Assembly (NCBI GenBank): GCA_027077185.1
Contig: JALTGJ010000337.1
Coordinates: 1 to 8,225 of the forward strand
Direction: 5' to 3'
Length of the DNA: 8,225 nucleotides
Source of the DNA: Spirochaetales bacterium
GTDB taxonomy: Bacteria > Spirochaetota > Spirochaetia > B11-G9
Shown: positions 1 to 6,265 of the stretch, in pieces
How the letters are laid out: each line of letters opens with the position of its first letter
How positions within the stretch are numbered: the first letter of the stretch is position 1
Translations under genes and position numbers: made by a program
The notes under the pieces: model-generated
What the model was told of the DNA's origin: nothing
Databases searched by the model: none
The model's input: only the letters and a program-made list of their open reading frames with translations

Positions 1-44
1 ACATAAATGTAGGATTTGTATATTTTCCATACATTTACGTATGT
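1..44. promoter_or_regulatory. Dyad elements upstream of the glnN sigma-54 promoter (candidate activator sites)
   Basis: Two dyads with the same half-sites lie here: ACAT-AA-ATGT at 1-10 and ACAT-N6-ATGT at 31-44. The second is nested with CATAC-N6-GTATG at 28-43. TAAATGTA (4-11) and TACATTTA (30-37) also form an 8-bp inverted repeat. Their centres fall roughly 137 and 107 bases before the predicted sigma-54 start at about 143, the usual distance for sites of sigma-54 enhancer-binding proteins. They do not resemble the enterobacterial NtrC consensus, and AT-rich DNA makes such dyads common, so the regulatory role is inference. Confidence 0.3.
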
Positions 45-74
45 TTTGTACCATATCAGATGCCAGGCAGAGGC

Positions 75-127
75 AAACCGTGCCATGTAGGGGGCAAGGC
101 ATGCCTTACCCCTACCTGGCACGGTTT
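75..127. repeat. Long near-perfect hairpin (TGTAGGGG-type palindrome) in the glnN upstream region
   Basis: Three nested stems are read directly from the sequence. AAACCGTGCC (75-84) pairs with GGCACGGTTT (118-127). GTAGGGG (87-93) pairs with CCCCTAC (109-115). AAGGC (96-100) pairs with GCCTT (103-107). Only a 2x2 internal loop and a small asymmetric bulge interrupt the structure. The following T5 (125-129) gives it terminator-like looks, so it could end a transcript entering from the left. It resembles short dispersed palindromic (REP/MITE-like) elements: related TGTAKGGG-edged palindromes lie just after glnN. Its right arm contains the -24 element of the glnN promoter. An alternative pairing of GCCAGG (62-67) with CCTGGC (115-120) is also possible. 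Confidence 0.8.
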
Positions 128-132
128 TTGCA
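117..132 (+). promoter_or_regulatory. Sigma-54 (RpoN) -24/-12 promoter of glnN
   Basis: TGGCACG (117-123), four bases, then TTGCA (128-132) matches the sigma-54 consensus TGGCACG-N4-TTGCW at every defined position, with a pyrimidine (C116) before it. The GG (118-119) and GC (130-131) dinucleotides are separated by the required 10 bases. The expected start is near 143, giving a leader of only about 12 nt that still includes the AGGAG ribosome site (144-148). Glutamine synthetase genes are classic sigma-54/nitrogen-control targets, so sequence and context agree. The caveat is that the -24 half is also part of a palindromic repeat, so a chance match must be considered. Confidence 0.72.
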
Positions 133-154
133 TATACCAGACAAGGAGAATTAA

Positions 155-2278
155 ATGAATACAATCGATTTTACTAAAATATCCGTCAGGGACATTTATG
201 GAATGAACTCATTCGGAGATTCGGTCATGAGAGAGAGGCTTCCAAAATCAATATACAAAGAATTAAAATCAGTTCAGGAAGGCAAAAAGCGCCTGTCTTC
301 TGAAGTAGCGGAAGTAGTTGCAAATGCCATGAAAGACTGGGCCCTGGAAAAAGGTGCAACCCATTATACACACTGGTTTCAGCCCCTGACAGGATTAACA
401 GCAGAAAAACATGACTCATTTATTTCTCCGACAAAAGACGGCAAAGTTATTATGGAATTTTCAGGGAAAGAACTTATGCAGGGAGAACCGGATGCATCAT
501 CTTTTCCAAGCGGAGGCCTTCGGGCAACATTCGAAGCCCGTGGATATACAGCATGGGATACTGCCTCTCCGGCATTTCTTAAGGAAGACAACTCCGGAGG
601 AGTAACACTGTGCATCCCAACAGCATTCATTTCCTATACCGGCGAAGCTCTGGATATGAAAGTTCCCCTTCTGCGATCAATGGAGGCCATAAGTAAACAG
701 GCCTGCAGAGTACTAAAAGTACTTGGAATGGAAGTTGACCAGGTTACAACATCAGTGGGTCCTGAACAGGAGTATTTTCTTGTTGACAAGGAATATTACG
801 ACAAGCGTCCGGATTTAATGCTTACCGGCAGAACAGTTATTGGTTCAAAACCATCAAAGGGTCAGGAAATGGATGACCATTATTTTGGAGCCATTAAATC
901 ACGGGCAGCTGCATTTATGAGTGAACTGAACCTCGAACTGTGGAAACTTGGCATTGCTGCTAAAACACAGCATAATGAAGTAGCGCCAAATCAGTTTGAA
1001 ATTGCACCAATCTATGACACAACAAATGTTGCAACAGATAGGAATCAGCTATTAATGGAAACATTAAAAAAAGTTGCAGCCAGACACCAGCTTGTTGCAC
1101 TTCTGCATGAAAAGCCTTTTGCAGGAGTAAATGGTTCCGGAAAACATAATAACTGGTCGTTAAGTACTAATACAGGAATAAACCTGCTCGAACCCGGAGA
1201 TGATCCAACTAAAAATGCACATTTTATACTCTTTCTGGTTGCAATAATAAAAGCCGTTGATAAATTTGCACCCCTACTTAGAATGTCAGCAGCAAATACA
1301 GGAAACGATCACCGTTTAGGTGCCAATGAAGCACCACCAGCAATTATATCTATATTTTTGGGAGATCAGTTGACACAGATACTGGAAAGCCTTACAGGTG
1401 GTAAAAAATACACCAATGGAAATGCTGAAACAATTGAACTGGGTGTCTCTACTCTTCCTAAATTGCCAAAAGATCTTACCGACAGAAACAGAACATCTCC
1501 TTTTGCATTTACAGGAAATAAGTTTGAATTTAGAATGGTTCCATCATCCATGAGTATTGCAAACCCCAACATGATCCTTAATACTGCTGTTGCTGATGTT
1601 TTATGCGAATTTGCAGATAAACTGGAAAAGGCAGCCAATCCAAAAGATGCAATGAAAGAACTTATTATCCAGACTTACAAATCTCATAAAAAAGTTATTT
1701 ATAATGGTAATAATTATTCAGAAGGATGGATTCGTGAAGCTGAATCCCGAGGTCTTGCAAATATAACAAATACCGTAGCAGCTTTCAATGAAATGGATAA
1801 AGACTACTCTGTAGAACTTTTTATGAGGCACAGTGTACTTACAAAAACTGAACTTGAATCCAGAAAAGAAATTCATCTGGAATCCTATAGCCAGCAGATT
1901 AATATTGAAGCATCAATTATGATTGAACTTACAAAAAAGCAGGTTTTTCCAGCATCCGGTAAGTATATAAGTCAGCTTTCAGCAACCATAGAAGGGCTGA
2001 ATAAGTCCGGGAATAACACTTCCAGTGCCTTTGTAGCTATGATGAATGAGGTTTCGCAAAATGCAGATTCTCTCTATAAAAATATTCTAAAACTGGAAAA
2101 AGTACTACTGGCAGCACAGACAGTAAGTTCGAGTGTTTTCGATCAGGCAAAGGCTTACCGTGAACAGGTATTTACACAAATGGATCTTGTCCGGGAAGCT
2201 TCCGATACTCTGGAAACACTAATTCCCTGCGATATGTGGCCAATACCTACATACCTTGATCTGCTGTTTAGATTGTAA
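155..2278 (+). CDS. glnN: Glutamine synthetase type III (GlnN)
   Basis: This enzyme makes glutamine from glutamate, ammonia and ATP in the cytoplasm, the main entry of ammonium into metabolism. The 707-aa length fits the large GSIII family (about 700 aa, versus about 450-470 for GSI) and appears complete. The GSIII N-terminal region covers roughly residues 60-200. The catalytic core then shows VGPEQEYFLVD (201-211, metal-binding glutamates), KTQHNEVAPNQFEIAP (270-285), NGSGKHNNWSL (326-336, His331 of the ammonium/glutamate pocket), GNDHRLGANEAPPAI (383-397, the GSIII hallmark) and FEFRMVPSS (457-465, substrate arginine). A family-specific helical C-terminal region follows. Start: AGGAG at 144-148 sits 6 nt before ATG 155. 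The gene stands alone behind a sigma-54 promoter, implying induction by nitrogen limitation. It converges on the minus-strand peptidase operon. No GlnB-type regulator or ammonium transporter is in the window. Confidence 0.97.
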   Translation: MNTIDFTKISVRDIYGMNSFGDSVMRERLPKSIYKELKSVQEGKKRLSSEVAEVVANAMKDWALEKGATHYTHWFQPLTGLTAEKHDSFISPTKDGKVIMEFSGKELMQGEPDASSFPSGGLRATFEARGYTAWDTASPAFLKEDNSGGVTLCIPTAFISYTGEALDMKVPLLRSMEAISKQACRVLKVLGMEVDQVTTSVGPEQEYFLVDKEYYDKRPDLMLTGRTVIGSKPSKGQEMDDHYFGAIKSRAAAFMSELNLELWKLGIAAKTQHNEVAPNQFEIAPIYDTTNVATDRNQLLMETLKKVAARHQLVALLHEKPFAGVNGSGKHNNWSLSTNTGINLLEPGDDPTKNAHFILFLVAIIKAVDKFAPLLRMSAANTGNDHRLGANEAPPAIISIFLGDQLTQILESLTGGKKYTNGNAETIELGVSTLPKLPKDLTDRNRTSPFAFTGNKFEFRMVPSSMSIANPNMILNTAVADVLCEFADKLEKAANPKDAMKELIIQTYKSHKKVIYNGNNYSEGWIREAESRGLANITNTVAAFNEMDKDYSVELFMRHSVLTKTELESRKEIHLESYSQQINIEASIMIELTKKQVFPASGKYISQLSATIEGLNKSGNNTSSAFVAMMNEVSQNADSLYKNILKLEKVLLAAQTVSSSVFDQAKAYREQVFTQMDLVREASDTLETLIPCDMWPIPTYLDLLFRL

Positions 2279-2303
2279 TATTTTTTAGGATTTTTGGGCA
2301 TGC

Positions 2304-2340
2304 CCCTGTATGGGTGAATATGTAATTCACCCATACAGGG
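2304..2340. repeat. Perfect 16-bp-stem palindrome between convergent genes
   Basis: The arm at 2304-2319 (CCCTGTATGGGTGAAT) is exactly complementary to 2325-2340, with the 5-base loop ATGTA. It lies 26 bases after the glnN stop and may shield or end the glnN transcript, although no T tract follows directly; the nearest is GGGGGTTTT at 2352-2360. A second palindrome, GGGCATGCCC (2296-2305), abuts it and shares the GGCATGCC core of the hairpin at 75-127. The TGTATGGG edge (2307-2314) parallels TGTAGGGG (86-93). I read it as a dispersed palindromic element, possibly doubling as a terminator. Confidence 0.8.
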
Positions 2341-2366
2341 TACGGCTCTGCGGGGGTTTTGTATTT

Positions 2367-2396
2367 TGTATGGGCACGATAAATCGGGTTCCTGCA
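2367..2396. repeat. Possible decayed third TGTATGGG-type palindrome
   Basis: TGTATGGGCACGAT (2367-2380), two A's, then ATCGGGTTCCTGCA (2383-2396) looks like a palindrome whose right arm has mutated: only the ACGAT/ATCG part and scattered bases still pair. The left edge TGTATGGG is identical to 2307-2314, suggesting a tandem of related elements behind glnN. The similarity is short, so confidence is limited. Confidence 0.3.
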
Positions 2397-2398
2397 AA

Positions 2399-2479
2399 TT
2401 AAACAAACCAGATAATTACTGCAAGAAAGACAAACAGAGCAGATAGTAGAAGTTTGGTATAATGAACTTTCCTTTTTAC
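2399..2479 (-). other. Start-less open stretch for a 26-residue membrane-like peptide
   Basis: On the minus strand, directly behind the M23 peptidase gene and overlapping its last four bases, one frame encodes a short basic beginning (VKRKVHYTK) followed by one hydrophobic segment (LLLSALFVFLAVIIWFV) and TAA at 2399-2401. AAGGA occurs early in it, but there is no ATG, GTG or TTG. It could be a remnant of a small membrane-protein gene, the shifted tail of something longer, or chance in AT-rich DNA. I would not annotate it as a gene. Confidence 0.15.
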
Positions 2480-3330
2480 CTGACAGATACACCAGAACGA
2501 GTTGAAGAATAGAGGCTTCCTTCTTCAAGACTTATAAGAGATCCATCATCCCTTAAAAACTTTACCGCTATTGTCTTCCGGCTTCCATTGTAAAGAGGAA
2601 TACTTACATCAAAGTGCAGATGAGGCCTGGAAGAAAAACCGGTATTCCCGCTGTAACCCAGAAGCTCACCTGGTTCCACTCTGTCACCCTGTTTTACGGC
2701 AATCCCCTTTTTTCTAAAATGCATATAGTTTCCGAAACTTCCATCTTTATGGTATATTAAAATGTAATTGGCTTCATTTTTGTATAAATCATTAACACCA
2801 CCCTTATCAGAATTATCTTTAACAAGAACGACAATTCCTCCCCTTGCTGCCGTTACAGGAGTCCCGATCTCCATGGTAAAATCAAGAGCGTACAGACCCC
2901 TGTGAGAAAACTTTCCATTATAGCCCTGGGAAAGCAGATGTTTTGTCCCAGGTTCATAAGGCAGAAGATAGGGATATGAATCATCATGACAATCTGACGA
3001 CGGATCACCCAGGATAAAACGGTATTTGTAGGAATAATGGTACAGCTTCCCGGTTTCACCTTTCAGCACAAAAAGTTTGATGCTCTTCCCGTTTGGAGGC
3101 AGCAGGATTTTAAAGGGAGTAACCGGTTTTTCCCAGATATTTACAAGCTCAACAAGATCTACTATAACAAAGCAGGGAATGGGATAAGAATTATCCCCAT
3201 AGAAATAAATATCATCATTCTTTCCGATCTCCACCCCTACATTAACAAGGGGAGGAGCAATGTTACTCTCAGAGAAGGCGTATCCGGCAAAAAGAAAAAA
3301 CAGAAGAAAAACCTCCCCTCTTTTAAACAT
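2476..3330 (-). CDS. Exported M23 (LytM/lysostaphin-type) zinc metallopeptidase
   Basis: This is a probable periplasmic peptidoglycan endopeptidase, cutting peptide cross-links or stem peptides. The 284-aa product begins with a signal peptide (residues 1 to about 20, basic MFKR then a Leu/Phe-rich core). Residues 30-130 are an unassigned mostly beta region. The M23 domain occupies about 140-250 and is intact: HRGLYALD (His143, Asp150) and HLHFD (His237, His239) supply the zinc ligands and catalytic His, and NYMHF (His204) the second catalytic His. The typical GxPVxAARGG turn and GxLLGYSGNTG segment flank them. It is the last gene of a three-gene operon: its ATG overlaps the end of the 98-aa gene by 8 bases, which suggests translational coupling. 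A GGGAG lies 10 nt upstream. It could also be a non-lytic LytM regulator, but the complete residue set argues for an active enzyme. Confidence 0.93.
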   Translation of the reverse strand: MFKRGEVFLLFFLFAGYAFSESNIAPPLVNVGVEIGKNDDIYFYGDNSYPIPCFVIVDLVELVNIWEKPVTPFKILLPPNGKSIKLFVLKGETGKLYHYSYKYRFILGDPSSDCHDDSYPYLLPYEPGTKHLLSQGYNGKFSHRGLYALDFTMEIGTPVTAARGGIVVLVKDNSDKGGVNDLYKNEANYILIYHKDGSFGNYMHFRKKGIAVKQGDRVEPGELLGYSGNTGFSSRPHLHFDVSIPLYNGSRKTIAVKFLRDDGSLISLEEGSLYSSTRSGVSVR

Positions 3331-3619
3331 CTAATTCTGTCTCCCGGAGTATTTTACCTTTACTATTAACAAGAATCATTTTTTTATACTGATACTCCGT
3401 TGGCGGATTATCCGGAAAGTACGTAAATTCTGTTTCAACATACACCGTATACCTATAGATAATTTCTGTTTCCTGCAGAGAAATCCTGCTCGTTTCAAAA
3501 CTGTTCATCTGAAAGCTTTTATAAGACAGATGGGAACTGCCGCCTTCCTTATAGCCGGTCCCCTCATCCAACTCTATTTTATGATTTATAATTTCTATTA
3601 TTTCACTTTCAGAAAGCAT
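3323..3619 (-). CDS. Small protein of unknown function, middle gene of the peptidase operon
   Basis: I do not recognise this 98-aa protein. It lacks a signal peptide or membrane segment, starts with an acidic helical stretch (residues 1-20), and its second half is rich in alternating aromatic and polar residues (YRYTVYVETEFTYF), suggesting beta strands. It overlaps the 390-aa gene upstream by 11 bases and the peptidase gene downstream by 8, so expression is probably coupled to both. The ATG at 3619 lies inside the 390-aa gene's last codons. Because it is cytoplasmic-looking between two exported proteins, an alternative is that it is the C-terminal part of the 390-aa protein, separated by a one-base frameshift or sequencing error near 3610-3620. 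Gene versus fragment is therefore open. Confidence 0.65.
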   Translation of the reverse strand: MLSESEIIEIINHKIELDEGTGYKEGGSSHLSYKSFQMNSFETSRISLQETEIIYRYTVYVETEFTYFPDNPPTEYQYKKMILVNSKGKILRETELDV

Positions 3620-4781
3620 AATCAGTCAGTGGAATACGTACTTTTACCATTGTATCGATATAATAAAACCGGCCGGAGCCCATTACATCAACATGTGTAA
3701 AGGTAAACCGTACATATTCAAGCTGTGGCAGTTCTGAATATTTTTCCTTAAGCTCCATCTTTATCCAGTCTTTTGAATCTGACCCTATTAAGTGCTTAAG
3801 TCTGTTACCCGTCTCTGACAGCAGTATTTCATCTTCTGAAGGGATGTACTCCTTTTTCCGGGCGCCAAGAAGCATATTGCCCGCCTCCCAGCACCCGGGA
3901 TTTTCAGCAGCATTGTTTTTATACTTAATAAACAAACTTATAAGATGGTTCAGACTTCCCGGTTCAGCTTCCGGTATAGTTTGAAGTGTTTCTGAAAGTG
4001 CAGGCATAAAATCTTCTGCCGTATCCGGTGTTATTTTGGGGATATAGCCGCCGAATACTTCTTTGTTTATTTTGTTTACCCATACAGGTTTAAACCACAG
4101 GATCCTGGTCTCTCCCATATCAGGTACAAGGCTTACACAAAGCATCCTGTCTTCAGTAACTTTTCCCCACCGGAATTGTTCCGGCAAAACACTTCCGGGG
4201 AGAGCTACCTGAAGGTTAATATAGAAAGGGAAAATTTTTACAGATAATAGTTGTACTCCTTCAGGAATATCAAGTTCAGCATCATGCATCTCCGAAGAAC
4301 AACTTTTATAGTCAATAATATCTTTAAACCCTTTATCAAATACCTCTACATAAGCATTTTCTTTTTCTGTAAGATCGAATTCAGGGTATGACACGTAGAT
4401 TACAGCACAGCCCGTAACCGTCAGGAAGGTAGCTTTCAGCCTCAGGGGTAAAGAACCAGGCATTCCATGGTTAACAGTAAAGTTCTGCCAGGGGACAAGG
4501 GTATAGGAAACAAGCTGTCTACCTGTTTTAGATGCCCTCACCAGCAGTTTGAGTACTTTCTTATGATCATTCACCGTTAATGTAATCTGATTGTCAGTAT
4601 CTTCCCAAACCTGATCCACCCTGACTACATTTCCCGGGATTTCAGTTTCAATCTGCTTTGCTCTTTCCCCTAAAATTATAATCTCTTCCACAGAGCCTCC
4701 CTGTTCACCGGCAAAGCCAGCTGCCATTCCTTCTGCAAAGAAGAAAAAAAGGAAAAACAGAACAAAATTCCTGCATGCCAT
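3609..4781 (-). CDS. Exported protein of unknown function, first gene of the peptidase operon
   Basis: This 390-aa protein belongs to no family I can name. It has a clear signal peptide: MACRN, then a very Phe/Leu-rich core (residues 6-16), with plausible cleavage near residues 21-24 (GMAA or GFA). The mature part has many short alternating hydrophobic segments (for example about 60-130 and 360-388), consistent with a soluble beta-rich periplasmic or surface protein. A Pro/Glu-containing linker lies around 265-280, and there are no later membrane helices or metal motifs. GAGAGG lies 5 nt before ATG 4781, supporting the start. It leads the operon with the 98-aa protein and the M23 peptidase, so a role in cell-wall remodelling, perhaps as partner or adaptor of the peptidase, is inference from position only. 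Confidence 0.85.
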   Translation of the reverse strand: MACRNFVLFFLFFFFAEGMAAGFAGEQGGSVEEIIILGERAKQIETEIPGNVVRVDQVWEDTDNQITLTVNDHKKVLKLLVRASKTGRQLVSYTLVPWQNFTVNHGMPGSLPLRLKATFLTVTGCAVIYVSYPEFDLTEKENAYVEVFDKGFKDIIDYKSCSSEMHDAELDIPEGVQLLSVKIFPFYINLQVALPGSVLPEQFRWGKVTEDRMLCVSLVPDMGETRILWFKPVWVNKINKEVFGGYIPKITPDTAEDFMPALSETLQTIPEAEPGSLNHLISLFIKYKNNAAENPGCWEAGNMLLGARKKEYIPSEDEILLSETGNRLKHLIGSDSKDWIKMELKEKYSELPQLEYVRFTFTHVDVMGSGRFYYIDTMVKVRIPLTDYAF

Positions 4782-4893
4782 GACAACCTCTCAAGAGAAT
4801 TATATCACATAAAGGGATATTTTGTATTAGCAAACAAGTTACAAGGCATTATCAGTATTACTCACAAAAAAAATGGTTAACAGCCCCTGACCG

Positions 4894-4916
4894 GGTATAA
4901 ATTAGAGAATTATACC
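4894..4916. promoter_or_regulatory. Dyad overlapping the minus-strand operon promoter
   Basis: GGTATAAATT (4894-4903) and AATTATACC (4908-4916) form an inverted repeat with one extra A in the left arm and the loop AGAG. It covers the proposed -10 element of the minus-strand operon and its start region, as expected of a repressor operator. The AT-rich context makes chance possible. Confidence 0.3.
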
Positions 4917-4917
4917 A
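4909..4917 (-). promoter_or_regulatory. Extended -10 promoter for the 390-aa/98-aa/M23 operon
   Basis: On the minus strand TGGTATAAT reads as an extended -10 (TG-N-TATAAT) with a perfect hexamer. No good -35 is seen at 16-18 bases, which extended -10 promoters tolerate. The start would be near 4902, leaving a leader of about 120 nt before ATG 4781. A second TATAAT on this strand (4938-4943) lacks the TG and a -35. Confidence 0.45.
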
Positions 4918-5025
4918 ACACCGATAAATAAAATCCCATTATATTCTTAAAAAATTGAAAATGTAGTTAAAGAGAAACAATTTATTATACTATACAGGGT
5001 CACAAAATCCTTTATAGAAAAAATA

Positions 5026-5054
5026 TTGACTTTGGTTTGTTAAAGGTTTAGATT
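5026..5054 (+). promoter_or_regulatory. Sigma-70-type promoter for the FecR-domain gene
   Basis: TTGACT (5026-5031) and TAGATT (5049-5054) are separated by 17 bases, matching -35 (5/6) and -10 (4/6). The predicted start is near 5061, about 55 nt before ATG 5117. It lies in the divergent spacer 4782-5116, whose other half serves the minus-strand operon. The remainder of that spacer is AT-rich and holds nothing else I can name. Confidence 0.45.
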
Positions 5055-5116
5055 TTTTATACATGATCATTAATATCATTTATTTATACAAAAAAAAGTA
5101 AACAAGGATACAGAAA

Positions 5117-5782
5117 ATGATATCAAAAAATTTTATTTATCTATTTTCCATTTTTTTAATTAGTTCATACAGTCTGGCAGCACAGGATGGTACAATTACA
5201 TATCTGGAGGGGAATATCCAAATACAGAGAGATGGTAATATTCTATTTGCTGATTTTGGATCTAATCTTTACGAAGGAGATATCTTAAAAACAGGGATGG
5301 ATTCACTTCTTATAGTGCAACTGAATAGTAAAGGTGAATTAAAACTAAGAGAAAATACAGTTCTTATACTTGAAAACATAAGTTCCAATACCTCCCTTCT
5401 ATTGAATAAGGGCAGTGTATTTTCCAGAGTAAATAAAATTGTTAATGGGAGTTTCTCTGTAAAAACTCCATCAATGGTTGCAGGAGTTAGAGGGACTGAG
5501 TTCTTTGTTGCTTATGGAAGAACAATTGATACTAAACCGGACGTCTGGCTTTGTGTTAATAAAGGGGCTGTAAATGTTGCTCTTAATAAAACAGGAGAAT
5601 CTGTAATTGTAAATGAGGGAGAGGGAATTAATATACTTTCCGGAAATACACTTACCAAACCAGTTTTTTATCCATGGACAAAAGATCTTAACTGGAATAC
5701 AGATCCTCAAAATGGTTCTGTAAAAGATACAACAAATCTTGATTCTGCCTATGAGGACCTCCTAAATCAGGATTATGAATAA
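5117..5782 (+). CDS. Exported FecR-domain protein
   Basis: The 221-aa product has a signal peptide (residues 1 to about 21, SLAA/Q cleavage) followed by a FecR domain at about 50-150. The signature is intact: EGDILKTGMDS (53-63), then strand-rich LKLRENTVL, then SVKTPSMVAGVRGTEFFV (114-131). A linker and a polar C-terminal tail (180-221) without a membrane helix follow. Unlike classic FecR, which is an inner-membrane anti-sigma factor of iron-uptake systems, this protein carries its FecR domain directly after a cleavable signal. No ECF sigma factor or TonB receptor is nearby, so it is probably a periplasmic or surface scaffold or binding protein; its function is unknown. Start: AAGGA at 5104-5108, 8 nt before the ATG. 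It is followed within 25 bases by a barrel-like gene remnant, probably the same transcript. Confidence 0.88.
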   Translation: MISKNFIYLFSIFLISSYSLAAQDGTITYLEGNIQIQRDGNILFADFGSNLYEGDILKTGMDSLLIVQLNSKGELKLRENTVLILENISSNTSLLLNKGSVFSRVNKIVNGSFSVKTPSMVAGVRGTEFFVAYGRTIDTKPDVWLCVNKGAVNVALNKTGESVIVNEGEGINILSGNTLTKPVFYPWTKDLNWNTDPQNGSVKDTTNLDSAYEDLLNQDYE

Positions 5783-5807
5783 AAAGAGCTTTACCATGGA
5801 GATACTT

Positions 5808-6265
5808 ATGAAATTGAAATTTACAATTATTGCACTATTTTTTATATTGATAACTGTTCTGCCCACTTATGCCAGTCACATACCTACTGTCATCCCTTTT
5901 ACCACTAAATACGAGACCCGCTTTACTGTGATTGGAGAAAGCCAGGATTTATTTTTTTTAACATGGTTAATAGGAAACCTGCCTGGAACGTCAATTTAGC
6001 ATATTCGATGTACATTCCGTTAAATTTCAGTGAATCCATTATTTATGAACAGGGACCTTATATGAATTTCATCTATCATTTTAATACCATGATTAAACTG
6101 GAATTAGGAACCAATCTATATTATCGCAACTGGACAAGTGGAGCTGACAGTATCGCCTTAGGGAACAGTTACAGTGTTACAGAGAAAGTATTAAAAGCCA
6201 GAATTGGAAATAAACATTTATTTACCTACTCTGAATTGTTCTCCTCTGTAGCAAATTCCCCTGCA
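5808..6265 (+). pseudogene. 5' fragment of an exported beta-barrel-like (outer-membrane) protein gene, frameshifted
   Basis: ATG 5808 has GGAG (5798-5801) 6 nt upstream and opens a signal peptide (MKLKFTIIALFFIL, cleavage near TYA/SH). In-frame ATGs at 5775 and 5796 are less likely starts. The frame stops at 5997-5999, but the next frame (from about 5963) continues with a barrel-like pattern of alternating residues: WNVNLAYSMYIPLNF, then EQGPYMNFIYHFN and IKLELGTNLYYRNW, resembling two-strand hairpins. The two frames meet at T8 (5952-5959), where one base changed would fuse them. The barrel sequence ends around 6240-6270, where it passes into PAS-GGDEF sequence, so its 3' end is missing. Known: short outer-membrane barrels often follow FecR-domain genes in such organisms; the family here is not identified. 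The junction position is estimated from protein pattern and codon use. Confidence 0.6.

Noticed and set aside
16..45. TTGTAT-N18-TATGTT as a sigma-70 promoter for glnN
   Set aside because: Weak matches, and a transcript from here would have to pass the terminator-like hairpin at 75-127. The sigma-54 site is far better.
1366..1638. 90-codon minus-strand frame inside glnN
   Set aside because: Shadow of the strongly supported glnN frame with no ribosome site or protein features.
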